NCBI RefSeq assembly: GCF_002930105.1
Contig: NZ_PJRN01000008.1
Coordinates: 165,367-229,366, forward strand
Direction: 5' to 3'
DNA from: Billgrantia saliphila
GTDB taxonomy: Bacteria; Pseudomonadota; Gammaproteobacteria; Pseudomonadales; Halomonadaceae
Length of the DNA: 64,000 nt
In this document: piece after piece, positions 19,009-27,828 of the stretch
Layout: every line of letters begins with the position of its first letter
Numbering within the stretch: position 1 is the stretch's first letter
Notes under the pieces: model-generated
Told to the model about the DNA's origin: nothing
What the model saw: the letters and a program-made list of their open reading frames with translations, nothing else
Databases searched by the model: none
Position numbers and translations under genes: made by a program

Positions 19009-20016
19009 TTAGAAGCCCAGGGTATCGAGGCGAGTCGCTAGCGCATCCAGGGTCTCGATGCCCTGCACGTCGGTGGGCAGCCAAGGTAGTCGCGGTCGCG
19101 GAAGATGTGCGAGCTGCTCGTCGATGCGCGCCAGATAGGTCGCCTCCTGTTCGCGACGAGCACGCAGGAAGTCGCCATCGGCATCCTCCGGTATGACGCG
19201 ATTGACCAGCGTGCCCGTCACCGGCACCTTGGCCGCTTCCAGCGCCTCCACGGCACGCACGGTCTCGAGGATAGGCAGCCGCTCGGGCGTCAGCACGAAG
19301 AGAAAGCCGGTCTCGGATGCGTTCTCGATACGCCGCCTTGCACGATGGAACAGACGGCGGCGATCCATCAGGGTGCGCGCCACGTCGCGGGTGCGGTCGT
19401 CCAGCTCGGCCAGCGGGTCCTCGCCGGGATCGTCGAAGGGCGTGGCCACGTCTCGTCCACGCTTGGGCGTAAGATGCGAGAGGACCTTGCCCAGCTCTTC
19501 GGACTTGCGGTTATGCGCCAGCAGACCGTCGGTCCAGGCAGCCATTGCCTCGGGCAACGTCAGCAGTCGCAGGGTGTGACCGGTGGGCGCGGTGTCGAAG
19601 ATCACCAGGTCGTACGGCGCCTCGTCGTCGACCACGATACGCGACAGGCGCTCCAGCAGTGCGGCTTCCTGTGTGCCCGGCGACTGTCGGGTCAGACGCA
19701 TCTGTCGCTCGAGCTCCTGCATCATTTCCGGCGCGGCGTAGCGGCGCATCTGCTCGGTGACCCGGGCCAGGTGCGCCTCGACCTCGGCATCCGGGTCGAT
19801 CTCCATGGCATCGAGGTTGGGCAGCAGGCGCCGCGGTGCATCGCCCAGCTCGCGGTCGAAGACATCTCCCAGGCTGTGGGCCGGGTCGGTGGAGACGATC
19901 AGCACGCGCCGCTCCCGACGCGCGGCCAGCACGGCAAGCGCCGCCGCCACCGTAGTCTTGCCCACTCCACCCTTGCCGCCCACCCAGAGCAGACGCTTAT
20001 CCAAGAGATTCCTCAT
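19009..20016 (-). CDS. ArsA/Get3-type ATPase
   Basis: SIMIBI-class P-loop ATPase (335 aa) like ArsA and Get3. The deviant Walker A is GGKGGVGKTT near the N-terminus, switch I is VSTDPAHSLGD, and switch II is IFDTAPTGHTLRLL. It has one ATPase half (335 aa), not the duplicated form of classical ArsA. No arsenic-resistance genes are nearby. It is the third gene of an operon with cstA and the small CC-terminal protein (gaps of 19 and 38 bases), so a role with CstA is more likely than arsenite export. A Get3-like chaperone role for a membrane or small protein is a plausible inference. Confidence 0.92.
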   Translation of the reverse strand: MRNLLDKRLLWVGGKGGVGKTTVAAALAVLAARRERRVLIVSTDPAHSLGDVFDRELGDAPRRLLPNLDAMEIDPDAEVEAHLARVTEQMRRYAAPEMMQELERQMRLTRQSPGTQEAALLERLSRIVVDDEAPYDLVIFDTAPTGHTLRLLTLPEAMAAWTDGLLAHNRKSEELGKVLSHLTPKRGRDVATPFDDPGEDPLAELDDRTRDVARTLMDRRRLFHRARRRIENASETGFLFVLTPERLPILETVRAVEALEAAKVPVTGTLVNRVIPEDADGDFLRARREQEATYLARIDEQLAHLPRPRLPWLPTDVQGIETLDALATRLDTLGF

Positions 20017-20054
20017 TCCAACCCCTTACTTGGCTTATAGTTTTCACCCAAGTT

Positions 20055-20357
20055 TTAACAGCAACGGAAATGATCCAAGGGCGAGCGCTCCATGCCCATG
20101 CGTCGGTGCCAGTCATGGAAGCGCTCGAGCAACAGCGGCTGCAACTCCAGTGTGTAATAGGCCGCGGGATTGGGCACGCCCATCATTTCGGAGAACACCA
20201 GCAGCATGAACAGGTCGTCCTCGTCTCGTCTCGCCCGGGCGATGGCGCCCCGGTAGCGTGCGGAGTAGACCTCCTCGGCGAAGAAGCGGGCCTGGCTGAG
20301 CCAGGCCCGTACCCGTTCGAGGCGAGGCTCACGACCCTTGTCGTGGTCGTCGTGCAT
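20055..20357 (-). CDS. Small CC-terminal protein (cory-CC-star family)
   Basis: A 100-aa soluble, mostly helical protein that ends HFRCC directly before the stop. I recognise it as the family named cory-CC-star in public annotation, found beside CstA and ArsA-type ATPases. The core reads LMLLVFSEMMGVPNPAAYY. The start at 20357 follows GGAGG with ideal spacing. It lies between cstA and the ATPase gene in one operon. The terminal cysteine pair could bind metal, carry a redox function or be a handover site for the ATPase; none of these is shown by the sequence alone. No membrane segment is visible. Confidence 0.85.
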   Translation of the reverse strand: MHDDHDKGREPRLERVRAWLSQARFFAEEVYSARYRGAIARARRDEDDLFMLLVFSEMMGVPNPAAYYTLELQPLLLERFHDWHRRMGMERSPLDHFRCC

Positions 20358-20376
20358 CTTTACCTCCAGGCAGGCA

Positions 20377-22050
20377 TCACTCCTGCCGGGCCATTTCCGC
20401 TCGTGAGCGCTTCAGCGCCGACGCGCACTCCATGGCAACCAGGATCGCCGCGATCAGTACCACGATATCCAGTAACAGCAGGAAGTAGTTGCCTTCGGTG
20501 AAGAAGGTGCGCAATTGGATGAGCAGCGCGGCAATGGTCATGACCAGCAGGAAACACAGCGGCGCAAGGGTATACCACATGGGCCGGCGCAGCCTCACCA
20601 GCATCACCGTAACCACGAGCAAGGTCAGGCCCGCCAGCAGTTGGTTGGTGGTACCGAACAGCGGCCAGATGATCATGCCGCCGGTACCGCCGGCACCGCC
20701 CGCGCCGAAGGCCAGCAGCAGACAGCTGCCCACCGCCAGCAGCGTGGCCGGCACGTTCTTGGTCATCCATTTCTGATTATAGATCTCGCCCCACTCCTGG
20801 AAGATGTAGCGCTGCAGACGCAGGCCGGTATCCATGGTAGTCCCGGCGAACAGTGCGGCCATCACGGTAAGCATGGTGGCGGCGGTGGCTTCGGGCAGTC
20901 CCAGGCCGTTGTGGATCATGAAGGCTCCACCCTCGACGAAGGCGTTGACGCCACCGGCACCAAATGCGGTGTAAACCGCCTGCCAATCGGCGAAGGAGGC
21001 GAAGCCGGCGGTGGCGGCTAGTATCGCGGCCAGCGCCAGCATGCCTTCGCCCACGGCGCCGAAGTAGCCGACGAAACGCGCGTCGGGCTCACGGTCGAGC
21101 TGCTTGGAGGTGGTGCCGGAGGAGACCAGGCCATGGAAGCCGGAAATGGCGCCGCAGGCGATGGTGACGAACAGCAGCGGCAACATCGACGGGGTCCCCG
21201 CCGGCAGGTCGCCGTTGATCATCGGCGCCACCACGGTCGGGTTGAGGAAGACGATGGCCCCATAGAGAACGATCAAACCGATGAACAGCTGCAGGCCGTT
21301 GATGTAGTCGCGCGGCTGCAGCAGCACCCACACCGGCAGCATGGACGCGATGGCAGCATAAGCGAACAGGATTAGGATCCATACGGCGTTGCCGGAGAGA
21401 CCGCCCACCTCGGCCGGCATCTGGATCGGTACCGAGGGTCCGATGAAGATCAAGGCATAGAGGGCGATGACACCGAGGATCGACACCACCGACAAACTGA
21501 GGATACGGCGATAGATGAGCTGGCCGATAATGAGAGCGACCAGGATCGCGCCCCATACCGGTACCACGGCGCTGGAGAAATTCATCATCAGCCCGGCGAT
21601 GACCACCGCGAATACCGCATTGACCATCAGCAGCACCAGGAAGATAACGATCATGAAGATGCCGCGGGCGCGGCCGCCCACCACGTCGCCGGTCAGCGCC
21701 CCGACCGACTTGGCCTTGTTGCGCACGCTGGCCCAGATCGCCCCGGAATCGTGAATGCCGGCAAAGAACACGGTGCCCAGCACGACCCACAGGAAGGCCG
21801 GCAACCAACCCCAGATGACGGCGATGGCCGGGCCCACGATGGGCGCCGCCCCGGCCACCGAGGTGAAGTGGTGCCCCCAGAGCACGAAGCGATTGGTCGG
21901 CACGAAGTCGACGCCGTCCTCGTACTCGTGGGCAGGTGTACGGAAATCGGGGTCCAGACGATAGATCTTGGTGGCAATGAAGCGGGAGTAGATAAAGTAG
22001 CCCGCCGCCATTCCACCAAGGCCGAGAATCAGCAGGATGATGGCACTCAT
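20377..22050 (-). CDS. cstA: Carbon starvation protein A (peptide/pyruvate transporter)
   Basis: Polytopic inner-membrane transporter (557 aa) of the CstA family, induced by carbon starvation in many bacteria and linked to peptide or pyruvate uptake. Family signatures are visible: VPTNRFVLWGHHFTSVAGAA near residue 50, followed by PIVGPAIAVIWGWLPA, and FFAGIHDSGAIWASVRN. About 16 hydrophobic segments run to the C-terminus. Length is short compared with E. coli CstA (701 aa), matching the short subgroup seen in Pseudomonas-like organisms. It is the first gene of an operon with the CC-terminal protein and the ATPase. A candidate sigma54 promoter lies about 60 bases upstream. Confidence 0.95.
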   Translation of the reverse strand: MSAIILLILGLGGMAAGYFIYSRFIATKIYRLDPDFRTPAHEYEDGVDFVPTNRFVLWGHHFTSVAGAAPIVGPAIAVIWGWLPAFLWVVLGTVFFAGIHDSGAIWASVRNKAKSVGALTGDVVGGRARGIFMIVIFLVLLMVNAVFAVVIAGLMMNFSSAVVPVWGAILVALIIGQLIYRRILSLSVVSILGVIALYALIFIGPSVPIQMPAEVGGLSGNAVWILILFAYAAIASMLPVWVLLQPRDYINGLQLFIGLIVLYGAIVFLNPTVVAPMINGDLPAGTPSMLPLLFVTIACGAISGFHGLVSSGTTSKQLDREPDARFVGYFGAVGEGMLALAAILAATAGFASFADWQAVYTAFGAGGVNAFVEGGAFMIHNGLGLPEATAATMLTVMAALFAGTTMDTGLRLQRYIFQEWGEIYNQKWMTKNVPATLLAVGSCLLLAFGAGGAGGTGGMIIWPLFGTTNQLLAGLTLLVVTVMLVRLRRPMWYTLAPLCFLLVMTIAALLIQLRTFFTEGNYFLLLLDIVVLIAAILVAMECASALKRSRAEMARQE

Positions 22051-22431
22051 TCGGGTCAGCTCCTTGGTAAGGAATCGCGCCTTTTGTTCTTGTTGGCTCG
22101 CATGTTTCGCAAGTCAGGCTCCACCCGCTCGACGCGCCATGCATCAGGGTCGCCGGCAGAGCCACGGTTGGCGGCACGGTAGCGCCGCCCGGCCAAGGAT
22201 GGACAGCGCGAGAGGACAAGTCCATGCCATCAAGAGCTTCCTACAAGCATTTGCTACTAAAGTCGCACCGTAAGACTCCGGTCACGTCACTTGCATGCCG
22301 AGGCAAACCTAGCGATACGCCTCTACCCTGATGAGACGGCGGAGGACTTGGGCCAAGGTCGTCTTTGCCGCGTTACCCATGCGCACTAGACTGATCGATA
22401 ACAACATATAACGCGCGACGAGGAATCTTGA
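22051..22431. other. Divergent intergenic region between cstA and the response regulator
   Basis: This 381-base gap holds the regulatory regions of two divergent operons. The ribosome site of cstA (AAGGAG, about ten bases before its ATG) and that of the response regulator (GAGGAA) are clear. A candidate -24/-12 element for cstA is listed separately. I see no open frame with coding character, no tRNA and no convincing riboswitch. Confidence 0.6.
22109..22123 (-). promoter_or_regulatory. Candidate sigma54 (-24/-12) promoter of cstA
   Basis: Read on the minus strand, TGGAGCCTGACTTGC places the invariant GG and GC at the spacing of sigma54 promoters, with TT before the GC. The predicted start would leave a leader of about 48 bases before cstA. 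CbrB-type activators drive such promoters in pseudomonads, so the site would make sense here. The match outside the core is poor and chance is possible. Confidence 0.3.
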
Positions 22432-22803
22432 ATGGCCAAGGTGCTGGTGGTGGACGATGAACCCAACATCGTCCTGTCGCTGGAGTTCCTGATGCAGCAG
22501 GCCGGTTTTGACGTAGAGACGGCAGAGGACGGCGAAACCGCCTTGGCGCAAGTCGAAGCGGCACCGCCCGACTTGATCCTGCTCGATATCAGCCTGCCCG
22601 GCATCAGCGGGTTCGATGTACTGGAGCAATTGCGACAGCACCCCCGCTACGCCCGACTGCCGATCGTCATGCTGACCGCTCACGGGCGCGAAGTGGAGCG
22701 CGAAAAGGGGTTGGCACTGGGCGCCGACGATTACGTGACCAAGCCCTTCTCCACCCAGGCGCTGGTCGAGAAAGTCAAATCCCTGCTGGTCGAGGATGCC
22801 TGA
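22432..22803 (+). CDS. Receiver-domain-only response regulator
   Basis: A 123-aa single-domain CheY-like regulator without an output domain. The acidic pocket (VVDDEP), phospho-acceptor Asp52 in [10 protein letters not shown], conserved Thr in MLTAHG and Lys in YVTKPF are all present. Its stop overlaps the start of the sensor-exonuclease gene (TGATG), so it is translationally coupled to it. It is the first gene of a four-gene operon that ends with a symporter-histidine kinase, its likely phosphodonor. With no DNA-binding domain, it should act by protein contact, perhaps with the next gene product. Confidence 0.95.
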   Translation: MAKVLVVDDEPNIVLSLEFLMQQAGFDVETAEDGETALAQVEAAPPDLILLDISLPGISGFDVLEQLRQHPRYARLPIVMLTAHGREVEREKGLALGADDYVTKPFSTQALVEKVKSLLVEDA

Positions 22804-24866
22804 TGTTTCGGGGCAAGCTGCCCAAGCGCCAACGCTTGATCGGTCTCTGGCTGCTGCTGAGCGGCATCAGCCTGCTGGGCGGTGCGGTCTTCGCCGCCTG
22901 GCTGGATAGCCTGTTCCAGCCCCAAGGCATGGCGCGCCTGGTGCTGTGGCTGGGCTGCTTTTCCGGCGGCGGCACCATCTTCCTCGTGGGCCTGTTGCTC
23001 GAGCGCATGCTGTTCACCCCGCTGCGCCACCTCCAGGTTCAACTGGCACGCCTGGTGGCCAACCCCGACGCGCGTGACGACTACCCCCCCGAGGGCTGGT
23101 TGCGCGGCCTCGGCCCCGACCTCATGCGCGTGCGCGAGGCCTGGCGCAGCGACCGTCAGCGCCTCGCCACCGCCCATGCCGAAGGTGCACGCAGCGCGGC
23201 GCGCATTCGCCAGGAGCTGGAAACGCTGCTGCAGGTGCTCGATACCCCGCTGCTGCTCTGCGATCACCATCGCCGCCTGCTGCTGTTCAACCAGGCGGCC
23301 GAGACCTTGTTCGAGGGCCATACCGGGCTCGGTCTCGGCAAGCGCCTCGATACCCTGCTGCCGGTCGCCAGCCTGCAGGATATGCTGAGTCAACTTCCCG
23401 TCGACGGCTCGCCGCGCGAGCTGCTGATCCCCTGTGACGAGCGTTGGCTGCATGGCGTGATGCGCCGTGTCCCCAACAGCCACGGCGAAACCCTGCTGAC
23501 CCTGACCGATGCCACCGCCACCTGGACCAACGAGATGGGGGCCCGCGCCGGCCTGGCCGAGCGTTTGCCGGCGCTGCGTCGCCACGGCGCCAGCTTGAGC
23601 AGTGCTGCCGAAGCCTTGGGCAGCGTGCGCCATGCCAAGCATATCGACGATACGTTGCAGCGGCGCCTGGAAGCCGTGATCGGCGAGGAGAGCCTGGCGC
23701 TCGGCGAAGAGATCGAGCGCTTCGGCCAACTGCTCGAGGACATGCAGCAGCAGGGTGAACGCCTGGTACCGCTATGGTCCAACGACCTGTGGCGGTCCCT
23801 CAACGAGCGCCTCGCCAATCGCCGAATCGCGGTGACGCCCATCGGCATGCCGGCCTGGTTCAAGGGCGATGCGCCCGCGCTGCTGACACTGCTCGACACC
23901 CTGCTCGAGCGCCTGCACGAACATGCCGGCGATGTCGACTTCGAGGGTGAGATGCTGCTCGGCAACCGCCGTGTCTATCTCGACCTGATCTGGCCCGGCT
24001 CGCCGCTGCCCCAGAGCGAGCTGGCCATCTGGTGCGAACGGCGGCTCGAGGCCCTGCCGCTGTCGCCACGCGTCGGCGATCTGCTGCGCCAGCACGCCAG
24101 CGATGCCTGGAGCCTGGCCGACCCCGACGGCGCACACTCCCGTCTGCGGCTGCCGCTGCCGTCGGTGGAACGGGTCGGCGCACCGCCCGCTCGGCTGCCG
24201 CCACGTCCTGAGTTCCACGACTTCGGTATCGCCGAGTTGCCGCCGCCCGACGCCGAGCTGGCTCGTCAGCCGCTGCGTGCACTGGAGGTGGTCGCCTTCG
24301 ATACCGAGACCACCGGCCTGGAGCTACGCAGAGGCGACGCCGTGGTCAGCCTGGGCGCCTGCCGCATCGTCAACGCCCGGCTGCTGGCCAACGATACCTT
24401 CGATGTGCGCATCGACCCCGGCAAGCCGATTCCCCCGGCCAGCACGGCGATCCATGGCATCACCGACGACGACGTGGCCGGCGCTCCGCCGCTGTCGGTG
24501 ATCCTGCCCCGCTTTCGCGACTATATCGGCGACGCGGTGATTCTCGCCCACAATGCCGCCTTCGACCTGCTCGCCCTGCAGCCGACCGGCGCCGGCGTGA
24601 CGCTGGACATGCCGGTGCTCGATACGCTCCTGCTCTCGCGCGCGCTGGACGAGAGTCTCGACGGCCACGATCTGGATACCCTGGCCGAACGCTATGACCT
24701 GAGCTTTCCTCCCGGCACCCGGCACACCGCTCTGGGCGATGCCCGCGTGACCGCCGAGCTCTGGCTGGCGCTGGTGCCGCGGCTCGAAGCGCGTGGCATC
24801 GAGACCTTGGAAGAAGCATTGGCGCTGCAGGCGACCGCCTTCGACCGGGAGGACGCGTGTACATGA
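22803..24866 (+). CDS. Membrane PAS-like sensor fused to DEDDh 3'-5' exonuclease
   Basis: A 687-aa composite protein. Two membrane helices (about residues 12-33 and 42-65) are followed by a coiled linker and a PAS-like domain (LDTPLLLCDHHRRLLLFNQAAE, about 140-160). The next region (about 250-480) resembles a kinase dimerisation/ATPase scaffold but lacks a phospho-His motif and a clear ATP lid. The C-terminal 190 residues are a DnaQ-like exonuclease with every catalytic residue: Asp500 and Glu502 in FDTETTG, Asp588 in HNAAFD, and His641/Asp646 in RHTALGD. Homologous exonuclease genes accompany acs/CrbS acetate-switch loci in Vibrio, Shewanella and Pseudomonas (from memory). Its nucleic-acid target is unknown. 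Confidence 0.85.
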   Translation: MFRGKLPKRQRLIGLWLLLSGISLLGGAVFAAWLDSLFQPQGMARLVLWLGCFSGGGTIFLVGLLLERMLFTPLRHLQVQLARLVANPDARDDYPPEGWLRGLGPDLMRVREAWRSDRQRLATAHAEGARSAARIRQELETLLQVLDTPLLLCDHHRRLLLFNQAAETLFEGHTGLGLGKRLDTLLPVASLQDMLSQLPVDGSPRELLIPCDERWLHGVMRRVPNSHGETLLTLTDATATWTNEMGARAGLAERLPALRRHGASLSSAAEALGSVRHAKHIDDTLQRRLEAVIGEESLALGEEIERFGQLLEDMQQQGERLVPLWSNDLWRSLNERLANRRIAVTPIGMPAWFKGDAPALLTLLDTLLERLHEHAGDVDFEGEMLLGNRRVYLDLIWPGSPLPQSELAIWCERRLEALPLSPRVGDLLRQHASDAWSLADPDGAHSRLRLPLPSVERVGAPPARLPPRPEFHDFGIAELPPPDAELARQPLRALEVVAFDTETTGLELRRGDAVVSLGACRIVNARLLANDTFDVRIDPGKPIPPASTAIHGITDDDVAGAPPLSVILPRFRDYIGDAVILAHNAAFDLLALQPTGAGVTLDMPVLDTLLLSRALDESLDGHDLDTLAERYDLSFPPGTRHTALGDARVTAELWLALVPRLEARGIETLEEALALQATAFDREDACT

Positions 24867-25063
24867 ACGGCGCCACCGTCCGTGCCAGGCTGGTCGCCCT
24901 CGTCTGCCTCGCGGCGCTGCTCTTCTCGCCGCCGCTGGTCGTGGTCTTCGATCGAAGCTCGACCGGCTCGGTTTCGTGGCTGTCTCTCTACTTGTTCGCG
25001 GCATGGATCTCGACGATCGCCCTGGCCGCCTGGCTGATGGAACGCGGCCAAGGGGACGAGTGA
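24863..25063 (+). CDS. Small two-helix membrane protein
   Basis: A 66-aa protein with two hydrophobic helices (about residues 8-25 and 37-54) joined by a short polar turn. I chose the ATG at 24863, which overlaps the stop of the exonuclease gene as ATGA; a GTG at 24857, closer to the GGGAGG ribosome site, would add two residues. It ends four bases before the symporter-kinase gene. Its position matches that of the small DUF4212-type partner of sodium/solute symporters, though the sequence is not an obvious DUF4212 member. It may assemble with the symporter domain. Confidence 0.75.
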   Translation: MNGATVRARLVALVCLAALLFSPPLVVVFDRSSTGSVSWLSLYLFAAWISTIALAAWLMERGQGDE

Positions 25064-25067
25064 GTCG

Positions 25068-27800
25068 ATGAGAACCGATTCGGTAGTGCTGACGGCCGCC
25101 TTCGGCTACCTCGCGCTGCTGTTCGTGATCGCCGCCTGGGGCGATCGGCGCGCCGAACAGGGCCGCTCGGTGATCGGCTCCCCCACCGTCTATGCCCTGT
25201 CGATCGCCGTCTATTGCACCGCCTGGACCTTCTACGGCAGCGTGGGCCGCGCCGCCGAGTTCGGTCCCAGCTTCCTACTAATCTATCTCGGGCCGACGCT
25301 GGCGATGCTGCTGGCACCGCTGCTCATACGCAAGATGGTGCGCATTGCCAGCACCCAGCGCATCACCTCCATCGCCGACTTCATCAGCGCCCGCTACGGC
25401 AAGAGTTCGAGCCTCGGCGCGCTGGTGGCCTTGATCGCGCTGATCGGCGTCACGCCCTATATCGCCCTGCAGCTCAAGGCGATCACTTTGAGCCACGCGG
25501 TGCTGGTCAACTATCCCGCCACGGCGGAGTTCCGCCTCGCCGATGAGAGTTTCTGGTCTGACAAGTCGTTTTGGGTGGCCCTGGTGCTCGCCGTTTTCAT
25601 CATCCTGTTCGGTACTCGACATCTGGACGCCAGCGAGCGCCACGAGGGCATGGTGGCGGCGATCGCCTTCGAGTCGCTGATCAAGCTGGTGGCCTTCTTG
25701 ACCGTCGGCGTGTTCGTCGTGTTCGTCCTGTTCAATGGCCCTGCCGATCTGTTCCGTCAGGTCGCCGAGCGCCCCGAGCTGGCCGGCGCCCTGAGTCTCG
25801 ACGCGGTGCCGGGCGGTGCCGTCGGCTGGGTCGGCACCCTGCTGCTCGCCTTCCTCGCCTTCCTGACGCTGCCTCGCCAGTTTCAGGTACTGGTGGTGGA
25901 GAACGTCGATGAACGCCACCTCAAGCGCGCCAGCTGGCTGTTTCCGCTCTACCTGGTGGCAATCAACCTGTTCGTGATCCCCATCGCCATGGCCGGCCTG
26001 CTGCTGGCCGGGGACGGCGACCCCGACAGCTTCGTGCTGACCCTGCCGCTCGCCGCCGGGCTCGAGGGCATCCCGCTGCTGGTGTTTATCGGGGGGCTCT
26101 CGGCCGCCACCGGCATGGTGATCGTCGAGACCATCGCCCTCTCCACCATGGTCAGCAACCAGCTGATGATGCCGCTGCTGCTGCGCTCCCGGCGGTTGCA
26201 CCTGAGTTCGCAGGGCGAGCTGGCCCGCTGGTTGTTGGGCATACGTCGCGTGGCGATCGTGCTGATCCTGCTGCTGGGCTATCTCTACCATGCGCTGATC
26301 GGCGATTCCTACAGCCTGGTGACGATCGGCCTGGTGTCGTTCGTCGGCGTCACTCAGTTCGCCCCAGCCATGCTGATCGGCATGTACTGGCGTGGGGCGA
26401 CCCGCGTGGCCGCCACACTGGGCTTGCTGGCCGGCTTCGCCACCTGGTGCTACACGCTGCTGGTGCCGGGCTTCGCCCAGTCGGGCTGGATCGATGCCAG
26501 TTTCCTCAGCGAGGGCCCGCTGGGTCTGGGCTGGCTGCGCCCTTACGCCCTGTTCGGCCTGGAGGGCTTCGACATCTACAGCCATGCGCTGCTATGGAGC
26601 CTGATGGCCAACCTCGGCCTGCTGGTGGGGGTTTCGCTGTTCACGCGTCAGAGCCCGGTCGAACAGACCCAGGCGGCGCTTTTCACCGAAGCGATGAACC
26701 CTGGCCTGCAGCACACCTCGCTCTGGCGCGGCCAGACCACCTGGGGCGAGCTGCAAAGCCTGCTCAACCGCTATCTCGGCACGCTCACCACGTCCCGCAT
26801 CCTGGCCGACCGTCGCGATGCCCCCACCGACGGCGATCCCGCCCCACCGGCGCTCATCGCCCGCGCGGAGCAGGCGCTTTCAGGTGCCTTGGGCAGTGCA
26901 TCGGCTCGAGTGCTGATCAATTCGGTGGTGCGTGGCGAAGCGCTTGACCGCGAAGCGATTCTCAGCATTCTCGACACGACCTCCCAGACCCTGGAGTACA
27001 ACCGCCGGCTGGAACAGAAATCGGAGGAGCTGGCGCGTATCGGCGAGGAGCTGCGCGCCGCCAACGAGCGACTGCGTGAGCTGGACCGCCTCAAGGACGA
27101 ATTCGTCGCCATGGTCAGCCACGAGCTGCGGACACCGCTGACCTCGATCCGCGCGTTCGCCGAGATCCTTCGCGATAGCCGTGACCTGCCGGAGGAGAAG
27201 CGCGTTCACTTTCTGGATGTGGTGGTGCTCGAGAGCCAGCGGCTTTCGCGGTTGATCGAGGAGATCCTCGATCTGGCCCGCCTGGAAAGCGGGCGCCTGA
27301 CGCTCAATCCTCAGCGCCTCGACCTGGTGGCTCTGACCCGTCAGAGCGTCGACGCCGTGCATCGATTGCAGGAAGACCGCGGCGTGGCGCTCGAGGTCGA
27401 CATCCCACTCGACGAAGCACCGGTGATCGGCGATCCCGACCGACTCGAGCAGGTGGTCATCAATCTGCTGGACAACGCCGGCAAGTTCGCCGATGACGAG
27501 GCCCCGTGCGTCCGCCTGCACCTGGCCCGGCACAAGGAGGGCTACCGTCTGAGCGTCGAGGACAACGGACCCGGTATCGCCGCGGACGAGCGCGAGCGGG
27601 TCTTCGAGAAGTTCCACCAGATCAAGCGCCACGGCGGCAGCGGCAAGGCCACGGGTCGCCCTCGGGGTAGCGGCCTTGGGCTGCCGATCAGCCGCGGTAT
27701 CGTCGCCCACCTGGGTGGTCGTCTATGGGTCGAGGAGGCGCCGTTCCTCAAGGGTGCCTGCCTGGTGATGGAGCTGCCGCGAGCTCCGGACGTTGTCTGA
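25068..27800 (+). CDS. Sodium/solute-symporter histidine kinase (CrbS/CbrA-like)
   Basis: A 910-aa hybrid of a transporter and a sensor kinase. About 13 membrane helices of the sodium:solute symporter fold fill residues 1-530 (for example YCTAWTFYGSVGRAAEFGPS). A linker and coiled coil (EELRAANERLRELDRLKDEF) lead into a HisKA domain with the phospho-acceptor His685 in MVSHELRTPLTS. The ATPase domain has the N box (NLLDNAGKF), G1 box (DNGPGI) and G2 box (GSGLGLPIS). There is no C-terminal receiver, so the REC-only protein encoded first in the operon is a candidate partner. CrbS controls acetyl-CoA synthetase expression and CbrA controls carbon/nitrogen balance in relatives. The ligand here is unknown. 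Confidence 0.93.
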   Translation: MRTDSVVLTAAFGYLALLFVIAAWGDRRAEQGRSVIGSPTVYALSIAVYCTAWTFYGSVGRAAEFGPSFLLIYLGPTLAMLLAPLLIRKMVRIASTQRITSIADFISARYGKSSSLGALVALIALIGVTPYIALQLKAITLSHAVLVNYPATAEFRLADESFWSDKSFWVALVLAVFIILFGTRHLDASERHEGMVAAIAFESLIKLVAFLTVGVFVVFVLFNGPADLFRQVAERPELAGALSLDAVPGGAVGWVGTLLLAFLAFLTLPRQFQVLVVENVDERHLKRASWLFPLYLVAINLFVIPIAMAGLLLAGDGDPDSFVLTLPLAAGLEGIPLLVFIGGLSAATGMVIVETIALSTMVSNQLMMPLLLRSRRLHLSSQGELARWLLGIRRVAIVLILLLGYLYHALIGDSYSLVTIGLVSFVGVTQFAPAMLIGMYWRGATRVAATLGLLAGFATWCYTLLVPGFAQSGWIDASFLSEGPLGLGWLRPYALFGLEGFDIYSHALLWSLMANLGLLVGVSLFTRQSPVEQTQAALFTEAMNPGLQHTSLWRGQTTWGELQSLLNRYLGTLTTSRILADRRDAPTDGDPAPPALIARAEQALSGALGSASARVLINSVVRGEALDREAILSILDTTSQTLEYNRRLEQKSEELARIGEELRAANERLRELDRLKDEFVAMVSHELRTPLTSIRAFAEILRDSRDLPEEKRVHFLDVVVLESQRLSRLIEEILDLARLESGRLTLNPQRLDLVALTRQSVDAVHRLQEDRGVALEVDIPLDEAPVIGDPDRLEQVVINLLDNAGKFADDEAPCVRLHLARHKEGYRLSVEDNGPGIAADERERVFEKFHQIKRHGGSGKATGRPRGSGLGLPISRGIVAHLGGRLWVEEAPFLKGACLVMELPRAPDVV

Positions 27801-27828
27801 GGCTTACGGCCAGCGTCCGGGCCCGGCG

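Noticed and set aside
19009..20016. Arsenic resistance role for the ArsA-type ATPase
   Set aside because: No arsB, arsC, arsD or arsR lies nearby, the protein has one ATPase half, and it is in an operon with cstA.
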